Below, one piece after another: positions 37,269 through 45,567 of a DNA stretch of 64,000 nt. Under the pieces are notes generated by a model. That model was not told the origin of the DNA, did no database searches, and saw nothing but the letters and a program-made list of their open reading frames with translations. Source of the DNA: an uncultured Erwinia sp. (GTDB lineage: Bacteria; Pseudomonadota; Gammaproteobacteria; Enterobacterales; Enterobacteriaceae); the NCBI GenBank assembly GCA_946221915.1, contig CAMIKG010000005.1:62001-126000 (forward strand), given 5' to 3'. How positions within the stretch are numbered: position 1 is the first letter of the stretch; the number at the start of each line of letters is the position of its first letter. Both the position numbers and the translations under genes were made by a program.

Positions 37269-38177
37269 ATGAGTAATGTATCCACTCCGCTAATTAGCGT
37301 AGTTATCCCCACTTTCAATCGTGCGGATATCATCCTGAAAACGTTATCCAGCGTATTGAACCAAACATACCGTAATATTGAAGTGTTCGTAGTGGATGAT
37401 GCTTCAACTGATAACACCGCTGAAGTCATGGCGACCGTCAGCGATCCGCGTGTGCAGTTTGTCTCTCTGCCAAATAACACTGGCGGCACCCGCCCGCGTA
37501 ATGAAGGAATTGAACGCAGCACGGGCGAATTTATTGCTTTGCTGGATTCCGATGATGAATGGCTGCCGAACAAACTTGAGCGTCAGTATCATTATTTACA
37601 AGCGCAGCAGGGCAGGGCGCGCGTCTGTATGACGGCAAAAATCAACAAGCGTCCGGAAGGCGGACATGTGCGACGTAATAAGTCCTTGCACGGATATTCG
37701 TCAATTATGGAATACCTGCTGCTGGGCAATGACTTTCAGACCAGTACGCTGTTGCTGGATGCCGATATAGCTAAAGCAACAGGATTTGATCCACAACTGC
37801 GTAAACATCAGGACTGGGACTTCGCACTACGGCTTGAAGAAAGGCATGCACAGTTTTTCTACTTTGATGAACCGTTGACTATATATGACGACTCTGACTC
37901 AGTTGCGCGTATTTCTTCTGATGGTAAACGCGAAAAATCGCTGATCTGGCTGGAAAACATTAGAAGCCGTGTGCCTGGCCACATTTATTATGGTTTTTAC
38001 GCCAAGATTATTGCTGACAGCTATCTGCTCTCAGCCAATAAAAAAAAGGGCATGATCATTTACTTAAAACTAGTTTTTAGTAGAAAAATTAAAGTTTCAC
38101 ATTTTTTTGCAATGATGAATGAACGTGTTAAGAAGTTAACATCGATAATGGTCAAAAAGGTTACGGCAGGGAATTGA
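37269..38177 (+). CDS. Family 2 glycosyltransferase, AmsB/WceB-like
   Basis: A 302-residue GT-A protein. The N-terminal ISVVIPTFNRADIILKTLSS and FVVDDASTDNT motifs bind the nucleotide sugar; the metal-binding region is ALLDSDDEW. A later HQDWDFALRL motif matches the catalytic-base region of the family. It should add one sugar to the lipid-linked repeat unit on the cytoplasmic face. The position right after wzc corresponds to amsB in E. amylovora, but donor and linkage cannot be read. The 3' end and the next gene become AT-rich. Confidence 0.85.
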   Translation: MSNVSTPLISVVIPTFNRADIILKTLSSVLNQTYRNIEVFVVDDASTDNTAEVMATVSDPRVQFVSLPNNTGGTRPRNEGIERSTGEFIALLDSDDEWLPNKLERQYHYLQAQQGRARVCMTAKINKRPEGGHVRRNKSLHGYSSIMEYLLLGNDFQTSTLLLDADIAKATGFDPQLRKHQDWDFALRLEERHAQFFYFDEPLTIYDDSDSVARISSDGKREKSLIWLENIRSRVPGHIYYGFYAKIIADSYLLSANKKKGMIIYLKLVFSRKIKVSHFFAMMNERVKKLTSIMVKKVTAGN

Positions 38178-38207
38178 TACTGCGATTATTGACATGGCGA
38201 GAAAAAA

Positions 38208-39302
38208 ATGAAATTTGTATCTCTTAAAATCGGATTGAGGAAAGATCGTTATCTTTATTTCGATTCACATGTGACCTTGATGCTTTTTTTGCTGATGTTG
38301 ATGATGATGATTGGGGTGGCGATGGTAAAAGAATCGGTCATGCAGCCCTACTTTTTCTCTGATCAGATAACGATTTTCAATATCATGAAGACTACATATG
38401 GATTTGGTGTGGGGAATTCATATGGTAGTACTGCTTACTTATATAAGTTACTGGGGTTTGAACAAAGTTCCATTGTATTTGCATTGATATCTTCGATTAT
38501 TATTATCAGCGTTTATACTTTTATCTTTATTAAAGTAAGAGGTGGTTCACTTAATCTGATAGATTTAGGTGTGTTCCTATTCTTTTGCTTCTCTTCAATG
38601 ATTAATCTCACCTGGCAAAGCAAAGATTTCATTGTCTTTCTTATGGTGATGCCGCTAATGTTGGTTTTTTTTCATCGAAGTGTTGGGCTGATTGCGTTTA
38701 CCATTTTTGCCGTGTTTTACGCCTACTATTTCAGAACATACTGGTTTTTATTCCTGCTGGAGTTCTACGGCTTATTATTCATGGCGCGCTTTATACATCA
38801 TGCAAAATGGGTATTTTTTCTCTGCTTATTAACATTGCTGGTGCTAGCGATTGGATTTCAGTATGGGCTTGGTGTTGATGTCGACTCATTCCGTACATCG
38901 GTAAATGAACACCGGCTTGATAATTCAGGGGATGGCAGTAATACGTTGATTACACCATGGGTAGGAGCTGGTAATCCATTTTTTGGCTGGATAAATGTTA
39001 GTGTTACATGGGTAACATTTTTCATCCCATTTCCATTAATATTAATGTTATCGCCCTATTACGTCATAATTTCTTTTTTTATTATCGTGATGTATCATCG
39101 TATATGGAAAACGCTGCATTACGCGCTGTTAACCAGAACTAACCCAGTATTGACGATTTTTTCTCTGTTCATTATTTCTTTTACAGTGGTGCAAAGTATA
39201 TTTGAGCCTGATTATGGGAGTTATCTTCGTCACCTGGCGCCATTTTACCCATTGATGTTTTATGTTTATTTAAATTATGGGAAATTCAAAAAGGAAGATT
39301 AA
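38208..39302 (+). CDS. wzy: Wzy-type exopolysaccharide polymerase, AmsC-like
   Basis: A 364-residue integral membrane protein with about 10 hydrophobic segments and a large hydrophilic loop around residues 220-260 (LGVDVDSFRTSVNEHRLDN). It has no soluble domain. The topology and position after the first transferase match AmsC/WceC-type polymerases, which join repeat units on the periplasmic side. Polymerases share little sequence, so the assignment rests on topology, context and the absence of another candidate in this operon. The stop codon directly abuts the next ATG. Confidence 0.75.
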   Translation: MKFVSLKIGLRKDRYLYFDSHVTLMLFLLMLMMMIGVAMVKESVMQPYFFSDQITIFNIMKTTYGFGVGNSYGSTAYLYKLLGFEQSSIVFALISSIIIISVYTFIFIKVRGGSLNLIDLGVFLFFCFSSMINLTWQSKDFIVFLMVMPLMLVFFHRSVGLIAFTIFAVFYAYYFRTYWFLFLLEFYGLLFMARFIHHAKWVFFLCLLTLLVLAIGFQYGLGVDVDSFRTSVNEHRLDNSGDGSNTLITPWVGAGNPFFGWINVSVTWVTFFIPFPLILMLSPYYVIISFFIIVMYHRIWKTLHYALLTRTNPVLTIFSLFIISFTVVQSIFEPDYGSYLRHLAPFYPLMFYVYLNYGKFKKED

Positions 39303-40385
39303 ATGAAAATCCTTCATGCTGCAGAAACAATTAAAGGCGGGGTGGCGACGGTTCTGAAGCAGCTTGTTGCAGCACAACAGAGTGAAAAAAATCTGTATCA
39401 ACTTCAATGCCTGATACCTGAAGATCAGGCAGCCGAACTTGATACCGCAGAAGAAGAAAATGTCGTTAAATGGAAGCGAAACGGGCGTTCAGTTAGCGCT
39501 TTATTCTCTTTCAGTATAGCCTTTTGCAAAGCGATATTAAAATTCCGTCCTGATGTTGTTCATTTACATAGTTCATTTGCTGGTGTGATTGGTCGGGCCT
39601 GCCTTATTTTGCTATGGCCGTTTGTCAGACCGAAAGTCATCTATTGCCCGCATGCATTTAGTTTTTTAATGGAAACCAGCGGCAGTAAAAAACGGATTTA
39701 CGCTCTGATAGAAAAAGCCTTGCTGCCGATGACTGATGCAATAGTTTGCGTCAGCGATTATGAGGCGGAACAGGCCAAATTAAGCGGCATCAGTGCGAAT
39801 AAACTGTTTGTGGTCCATAACGGCGTACCAGAAAAAGCGCAGAAAGATATCAGTGAAAAATCTGCGGGCGCGCCGATTGATTTGCTGTTTGTTGGCCGTT
39901 TCGATTTTCAGAAAGGCTACGATGTTCTTGTCAGCGCCATGAAAAAAGTGCCACGGGAACTGATTCGCCTGACCGTAATAGGGGATGCCGTGCATGGCAC
40001 GGAAAAAATTGAGCATTTGCCGGACGCGACCTATACCGGCTGGCTGAAAGCGGCGCAGATGGAACACTATTTTCGCCAGGCTGATGCGCTGGTCATTCCC
40101 AGCCGCTGGGAAGGTTTCGCCATGGTGCCGCTGGAAGCCATGAGTTATTCATTACCGATTATCGCGAGTGACGCTACCTCACTTCCTGAAGTGGTGAAAC
40201 ATCAGGAAACGGGTTTTTTGTTTAAAAATGGCAGCGTTGATTCGCTGGTACAAATTCTTAACGGCCTAAAGGACTACAATCTCAACGAGATGGGAATAAA
40301 GGGGAATGCCTTTTTCAGCAACAACTTTACCTCCCAGGCCATGATTGAAAAAACGCATGCGCTCTATGCGACAATAACAAAATAA
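39303..40385 (+). CDS. Family 4 glycosyltransferase, AmsK/AmsD-like
   Basis: A 360-residue GT-B protein. The N-terminal MKILHAAETIKGGVATVLKQL stretch carries the GGVA loop that binds the acceptor, and the C-terminal domain has LLFVGRFDFQKGYDVL and VIPSRWEGFAMVPLEAMSY, the EX7E-type nucleotide-sugar site of retaining GT4 enzymes. It begins at the base after the polymerase stop codon. Donor and linkage are unknown. It resembles the amylovoran/stewartan transferases in this family. Confidence 0.87.
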   Translation: MKILHAAETIKGGVATVLKQLVAAQQSEKNLYQLQCLIPEDQAAELDTAEEENVVKWKRNGRSVSALFSFSIAFCKAILKFRPDVVHLHSSFAGVIGRACLILLWPFVRPKVIYCPHAFSFLMETSGSKKRIYALIEKALLPMTDAIVCVSDYEAEQAKLSGISANKLFVVHNGVPEKAQKDISEKSAGAPIDLLFVGRFDFQKGYDVLVSAMKKVPRELIRLTVIGDAVHGTEKIEHLPDATYTGWLKAAQMEHYFRQADALVIPSRWEGFAMVPLEAMSYSLPIIASDATSLPEVVKHQETGFLFKNGSVDSLVQILNGLKDYNLNEMGIKGNAFFSNNFTSQAMIEKTHALYATITK

Positions 40386-40532
40386 TTGAATGGCGATTTA
40401 CGCATAATCCTAAATAAATCGTGGCGCAGAAAGGCTAACATGTCTGCAATACGAAAAAAATGGATGCGTGCAACTTACAGAGAGGTTCAAATCGTGTCTT
40501 CAATATTACATGAATTGGGCAGGAAAGAAAAA

Positions 40533-41939
40533 ATGACAACGGTTAGCGGTACGCGTACCCGTACGAATGCATCTATTATTTCGATGCTGCAGCGTTTTTC
40601 TGATATTTTTGTGATGTTTTCTGGGCTGTATTTACTGACCGTATGGCATTCGCAATCGTTTACTTCTGATCAGTGGCTAATGCTGCTCTCCGCGTTGGTA
40701 CTTTTTCAGATGATTGGCGGTATGACAGACTTTTATCGTTCATGGCGTGGTGTTAACTTTGGTTCGGAAGTGCAGCTGATTCTGCAAAACTGGAGTTTAA
40801 GTATCCTGATCACTGCCGGGCTGATGTCCTTTATTCAGGTGATTGACATCAGTTTCAAAACCTACTTGATCTGGTTTGGTCTGGTATCGGTGGCTTTTAT
40901 TTTCTCCCGTGCTGCCATTCGTTTCTTTGCCCGCATCATTCGCAAACTGGGTTATAACAACCGTAATGTGGCTATCGTTGGCCATATGCCGATCGGCATG
41001 TCTCTCGCTCGCAGCTTTATCGCCGCTCCCTGGATGGGGCTGAATGTCGTTGGCGTTTATTCTGACGCCGGCCATGATTCAGCGGAACTGGCTGATGACA
41101 ATATTCCGTACTGTGGCAACGTTGACCGTCTGCTGGCGGATGCGCGCCAGGGGAAAGTGGATAAAATCTATATTGCCATGGCGATGTCGCAGGAGCAGGA
41201 AATTCGCCAGCTGGTTAACCAGCTAACGGATACCACCTGCTCAGTAATGCTGATCCCGGATATTTTCACCTTCAACATCCTGCAGTCGCGCACGGAAGAA
41301 ATTAATGGCGTACCGGTGGTGCCATTGTTCGAAACGCCGATGAATGGCATCAATATGGTGCTGAAGCGCATCGAGGACATTATCGTTTCTTCCCTGATTC
41401 TGCTGTTTATCTCACCAGTGTTGATCTCTATTTCTCTGGCGGTCAAATTAACCTCGCCGGGTCCGGTGATTTTCCGCCAGGTGCGTTATGGCATGGACGG
41501 TAAGCCGATCAAAGTATGGAAATTCCGCTCAATGAGCGTGATGGAAAATGGCGATACAGTGGTGCAGGCCACGAAAGGGGATGCGCGTATTACGCCGCTC
41601 GGCCGTATTCTGCGCTCCACCTCGCTGGATGAGCTGCCGCAATTTATTAACGTGCTGAAAGGCGATATGTCGATTGTGGGTCCGCGTCCACATGCCGTGG
41701 CGCATAATGAGCAGTATCGCTCCATTATCCAGGGTTACATGCTGCGCCACAAAGTGAAACCGGGCATCACCGGCTGGGCGCAAATCAATGGCTGGCGCGG
41801 TGAAACGGATACGCTGGAGAAAATGGAAAAGCGCATCGAATTCGACCTGCAATATATCCGTGACTGGAGCATCTGGCTGGATTTACGCATTATTTTCCTG
41901 ACCATTTTCAAAGGCTTTATCAGTAAAACCGCCTATTAA
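40533..41939 (+). CDS. Undecaprenyl-phosphate hexose-1-phosphate transferase (AmsG/WceG-like)
   Basis: A 468-residue polyprenol-phosphate sugar-phosphate transferase that starts the repeat unit. Four or so N-terminal membrane helices and a CoA-binding-like middle (VAIVGHMPIGMSLAR) precede the catalytic C-terminal domain with KLTSPGPVIFRQVRYG, KFRSM, SLDELPQFINVLKGDMSIVGPRP and PGITGWAQINGWRGET. Either glucose-1-phosphate (WcaJ) or galactose-1-phosphate (AmsG/WceG) could be the substrate. The ATG at 40533 is chosen for AGGAAAG just before it and because homologues start near RTNASIISM. This leaves 147 bp after the preceding gene. Its mid-operon place is unusual compared with amylovoran and stewartan loci. 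Confidence 0.88.
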   Translation: MTTVSGTRTRTNASIISMLQRFSDIFVMFSGLYLLTVWHSQSFTSDQWLMLLSALVLFQMIGGMTDFYRSWRGVNFGSEVQLILQNWSLSILITAGLMSFIQVIDISFKTYLIWFGLVSVAFIFSRAAIRFFARIIRKLGYNNRNVAIVGHMPIGMSLARSFIAAPWMGLNVVGVYSDAGHDSAELADDNIPYCGNVDRLLADARQGKVDKIYIAMAMSQEQEIRQLVNQLTDTTCSVMLIPDIFTFNILQSRTEEINGVPVVPLFETPMNGINMVLKRIEDIIVSSLILLFISPVLISISLAVKLTSPGPVIFRQVRYGMDGKPIKVWKFRSMSVMENGDTVVQATKGDARITPLGRILRSTSLDELPQFINVLKGDMSIVGPRPHAVAHNEQYRSIIQGYMLRHKVKPGITGWAQINGWRGETDTLEKMEKRIEFDLQYIRDWSIWLDLRIIFLTIFKGFISKTAY

Positions 41940-42059
41940 ACCACACTACCTGAATCGGCTGTGCAGGAACCGCTGCCTGATGCATGACGTATCTGGCATG
42001 CGGTTGCCGTCCTATCCACGCAATATGAAAGCGGATTTCACCAGGCTTAGACGTGAACT

Positions 42060-43538
42060 ATGAGCTTAAAAGAAAAAACAGTTAAAGGAGCCAAGTGGTC
42101 TGCGATGTCCACGTTGTCGACTATCGGCATTGGCTTCCTGCAGATGACATTGCTGGCCAGGATAATCGATACTCATCAGTTCGGTTTGCTGACCATCGCC
42201 ATGGTCATTATCCTGCTGGCGGACACGCTGTCTGATTTCGGCCTGTCTAACTCCATTATCCAGCGTAAAGAAATTTCCGAGGTTGAGTTATCAACTCTCT
42301 ACTGGATTAATATTTTTATCGGCTTAACCGTATTCACAGTGGTATTTAGCTGCAGCGGTCTGATTAGCGGTCTGCTGAAGCAGCCCGATTTAAAAGTATT
42401 AATTCAGGTTCTTTCCCTGGCATTCCTGATCATCCCGCACGGCCAGCAATTCCGCGCTCTGCTGCAAAAAGAGCTGGAGTTCGCCAAAATTGGCCTGACG
42501 GAAACGCTGGCGGTCACCCTTGGTTTTCTTGTCACCATCGTGGCGGCCTGGTATAAACCTGAAGCGATTACTGCCATCTGGGGCTATCTGGCCATGGTGT
42601 CAGTGCGTACCCTGATGTTCTCCTGGTATGGTCGCAAAAAGTATAAACCTCGTTTCCACTTCTCTTTTCGAACCATTACCTCCAACCTGAAATTTGGCGC
42701 TTATTTGACCGCCGACAGCCTGATTAACCAGCTTAATTCCAACGTTGCGACGGCAGTGCTGTCACGTACGCTGGGGGCGGCGATCACCGGTGGTTACAAC
42801 CTGGCCTATAACGTCGCCGTGATGCCGCCGACCAAATTAAATCCGATTATTACCCGGGTGCTGTTTCCGGCATTCTCCAAAATTCAGGACGATCAGGAAA
42901 AACTGCGCACTAATTTTTATAAATTACTGTCGCTGGTTGGGTTGCTGAATTTTCCGTCGCTGTTAGGTCTGCTGGTCGTCGCGGAAAACTTTGTTCTGTT
43001 TATGTTTGGTGAGAAGTGGCGTTTCGTAACCCCAATTCTGCAGGTGCTGTGCGTTGTAGGGCTGCTGCGATCCATCGGCAACCCGATCGGTTCGCTATTA
43101 ATGGCGAAAGCACGGGTGGATATCAGCTTTAAATTTAACGTCGTCAAATTGTTTATGTTTATTCCCGCTATCTGGTTTGGCGCAAAAATGGCTGGCGGTT
43201 TCGGCGCTTCGCTCGGATTTTTATCCGTTCAGGTGCTAAATACCTGGCTGAGTTACTTTATTCTGATTCGTCCGATTTTAGGCAAGAGCTATAAAGAGTA
43301 TTTATATAGCATCTGGATGCCATTCCGGATGGCGCTGCCAACGCTGGTAGTGGCATGGGGGGTCGGCTTCCTGTCAGCTTCTCTGGCGCTGCCTGTGCTG
43401 CTGGCCCTGCAGATTGCCGCTGGCGCGTTAGTTTTCCTGATTGCGATATTAATCAGTCGCGATCCGTTGATTGTTGAAATGAAGCAACACCTGTTCAAAA
43501 ACCCAAAACTTCGTCGAATCTTGAGATCGGAACACTAA
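42060..43538 (+). CDS. wzx: Flippase Wzx of the exopolysaccharide operon (AmsL/WzxC-like)
   Basis: A 492-residue protein with about 14 membrane segments and the N-terminal polysaccharide-export motif GAKWSAMSTLSTIGIGFLQ, as in WzxC and AmsL of the MOP superfamily. It moves the lipid-linked repeat unit across the inner membrane. The length equals E. coli WzxC. A 120-bp gap separates it from the initiating transferase gene, and the next gene starts 2 bp after its stop. Confidence 0.9.
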   Translation: MSLKEKTVKGAKWSAMSTLSTIGIGFLQMTLLARIIDTHQFGLLTIAMVIILLADTLSDFGLSNSIIQRKEISEVELSTLYWINIFIGLTVFTVVFSCSGLISGLLKQPDLKVLIQVLSLAFLIIPHGQQFRALLQKELEFAKIGLTETLAVTLGFLVTIVAAWYKPEAITAIWGYLAMVSVRTLMFSWYGRKKYKPRFHFSFRTITSNLKFGAYLTADSLINQLNSNVATAVLSRTLGAAITGGYNLAYNVAVMPPTKLNPIITRVLFPAFSKIQDDQEKLRTNFYKLLSLVGLLNFPSLLGLLVVAENFVLFMFGEKWRFVTPILQVLCVVGLLRSIGNPIGSLLMAKARVDISFKFNVVKLFMFIPAIWFGAKMAGGFGASLGFLSVQVLNTWLSYFILIRPILGKSYKEYLYSIWMPFRMALPTLVVAWGVGFLSASLALPVLLALQIAAGALVFLIAILISRDPLIVEMKQHLFKNPKLRRILRSEH

Positions 43539-43540
43539 TC

Positions 43541-44497
43541 ATGACACATATGGATAAACTGAAAAATGACCTGTCAGTAATTGATGCGGTAGTGCCGCCA
43601 GGCAGCAAGGTTGTTTATCTAGATATACCTCTCCATCTTAATGTTGGCGACCTGCTCATTTATAAGGGCACCGAACAGTTCTTTAAGGAGCGCCGTTATC
43701 AGGTGCTGGCGCGTCGCACAGATAAAACCAGCATGAAATGGCTGGCGGAAAATCCTAATTTGCCAAAAGACGTTATTGTGCTGATGCATGGTGGCGGTAA
43801 TTTTGGCGACCTGTATGGTCACCATCAGCGCCTGCGTGAAGCGGTAGTGGAACGCTTCCCGCAGCATAAAATTGTGTACTTACCGCAGACCGTGCATTTC
43901 AAAGATAAAGGCAAAATGCTGCAGTCGGCGAATATCATCAGCAAACATAAAAACCTGACGATTTTCTGCCGCGATGAGCGCAGCAAAGAGCTCCTTGAAG
44001 CCCACTTCTGTAAAGACGTGCGTTTATGCCCGGATATGGCGCATGCGCTGTGGAATGTCTTCCCGAAACAAGGTGCAACGGATATTAAGCGCGACACGCT
44101 GTGGATGATTCGTAAGGATATCGAAGAGACTAAAGTGGATGGGCTGCCAGGTATGCCTGGACCGGAAGGTTATGAAGACTGGGAAGATATTTGTACTGAC
44201 CAGGATCGGGCAAAAACCAAACTGCTGCTTAATTTCGAGCGCGTTAACCGGGTGCTTTCCACCAAACTGTTTAACACGCCAGAAAAGTGGGGCGCCTATA
44301 CTGACACGCTGGTTGATCGCGTAAATCACTATTTTATGGCGCATGATACGGTGGTTACGTCGCGTATGCACGGTCATATCCTTTGCTGCCTGCTGGGTGT
44401 GAAAACCAAGCTGCTGGATAATTCGTATGGTAAAAACTCTGGTTACTATGCGTCATGGACCAAAGATGTACCTGACTGTGAGTTAATAACCTTATGA
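43541..44497 (+). CDS. Polysaccharide pyruvyl transferase (EpsO/EpsI/AmsJ-like)
   Basis: A 318-residue cytosolic enzyme of the polysaccharide pyruvyl transferase family. Motifs seen include LHLNVGDLLIYKGTEQFF near the N-terminus, MHGGGNFGDLYG, CRDERSKELLE, and TSRMHGHILCCLLGVKT in the C-terminal GT-B-like half. It should add a pyruvate ketal from phosphoenolpyruvate to a hexose of the repeat unit, giving an acidic polymer, as in amylovoran. An alternative ATG lies three codons downstream. It overlaps the next gene by 4 bp (ATGA). Confidence 0.87.
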   Translation: MTHMDKLKNDLSVIDAVVPPGSKVVYLDIPLHLNVGDLLIYKGTEQFFKERRYQVLARRTDKTSMKWLAENPNLPKDVIVLMHGGGNFGDLYGHHQRLREAVVERFPQHKIVYLPQTVHFKDKGKMLQSANIISKHKNLTIFCRDERSKELLEAHFCKDVRLCPDMAHALWNVFPKQGATDIKRDTLWMIRKDIEETKVDGLPGMPGPEGYEDWEDICTDQDRAKTKLLLNFERVNRVLSTKLFNTPEKWGAYTDTLVDRVNHYFMAHDTVVTSRMHGHILCCLLGVKTKLLDNSYGKNSGYYASWTKDVPDCELITL

Positions 44498-45498
44498 TAC
44501 AAGAGATAACGACTCCTAAACTTTCCGTGATCATTCCTGTTTATAACGTGCTGGACTATGTACAGGAAGCTGTTGATTCAATCATTAACCAGTCGGTTGC
44601 ACCCTACGAAATTATCATAGTGGATGATGGCTCTACCGATGGTTCAGGCGATTTAGTTGAGACGTTGTATGGCGCGCATCCGTTGGTAAAGATTATTCAT
44701 ACCCCGAATGGCGGTCTGGGAGAGGCGCGTAATGTTGGCACGCGCGCCGCCACCGGAGATTATATCTATTACTTTGATTCGGATGATGTCTCAGTTGATG
44801 GGCTCATCGCTGAATTTTACGCCAGACTGGCGGATAATCCGGACATGGATATTTTTGCTTTCTCGGCCGAATCGTTCGAAGATCCCATCGGTAAAGCGAA
44901 GCAGGACGCCGGGCAGCAGCGCGTGCGGTTAATTTCTTACCGCCGCCGTATGGAACGGACTTTCCCCAGCGGGGAACACGCGTTTAATGAGTTATCAAAA
45001 ATTGATGCTTTTATCCCTAATGCCTGGCTCTATATCTATGCGCGCCGTCTGCAGACGCAGCACCAGCTATTTTTTCTGCCCATCATCCATGAAGATGAGG
45101 AATTTAGCCCGCGTCTGTTCTTTGTTGCGGGGAAAACCTGTGTGACCGATAAAGTCTTTTTCCAGCGTCGTGTGCGTATGGGGTCGATTATGCAAAGTTC
45201 ACGCACTGAGAAAAATGCGATTGGTTATCTGCGCGCCTGCGAAGCGCTGGAAGGTGTGGTTGGCCGCGCTTCAGAACAGGTCACGCTGAAGAATATCCGC
45301 GCCAGGATCGTCAAAAACATTCTTAATGTGATTGGCGTGGCGAAACGTTCTGGTGTGACATTCACAGCGAAAACGCAGGGCGAATTAGATACGCTGGCAA
45401 AACGCTATCGTAATCTGGATATCATCCTGGCGGAAAATAATTACTTCGCCTGGCGGGTGTTTAATTTTGCCCTTAAGCGCTTAAAGCTGCGTACATAA
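44494..45498 (+). CDS. Family 2 glycosyltransferase, last gene of the exopolysaccharide operon
   Basis: A 334-residue GT-A enzyme. LSVIIPVYNVLDYVQEAVDSI and IIVDDGSTDGSGD form the nucleotide-binding half, YYFDSDD is the metal site, and HEDEEFSPRLFF is the expected acidic region. It resembles EpsJ/WcaA-like enzymes. It overlaps the pyruvyl transferase gene by 4 bp and is followed after 27 bp by an intrinsic terminator. The sugar it transfers is unknown. Confidence 0.87.
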   Translation: MIQEITTPKLSVIIPVYNVLDYVQEAVDSIINQSVAPYEIIIVDDGSTDGSGDLVETLYGAHPLVKIIHTPNGGLGEARNVGTRAATGDYIYYFDSDDVSVDGLIAEFYARLADNPDMDIFAFSAESFEDPIGKAKQDAGQQRVRLISYRRRMERTFPSGEHAFNELSKIDAFIPNAWLYIYARRLQTQHQLFFLPIIHEDEEFSPRLFFVAGKTCVTDKVFFQRRVRMGSIMQSSRTEKNAIGYLRACEALEGVVGRASEQVTLKNIRARIVKNILNVIGVAKRSGVTFTAKTQGELDTLAKRYRNLDIILAENNYFAWRVFNFALKRLKLRT

Positions 45499-45525
45499 CA
45501 CCTATAGTCAATTGCTTTAACACAG

Positions 45526-45553
45526 ACCCACGTCACTGACGTGGGTTTTTTAT
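45526..45553 (+). terminator. Intrinsic terminator of the exopolysaccharide operon
   Basis: ACCCACGT at 45526-45533 pairs with ACGTGGGT at 45539-45546 (the stem can extend by two more pairs) and is followed by six T residues and AT. It lies 27 bp after the last transferase stop and before the 3' end of the convergent beta-helix gene. Confidence 0.9.
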
Positions 45554-45567
45554 GGCTCTGAAGGTGT

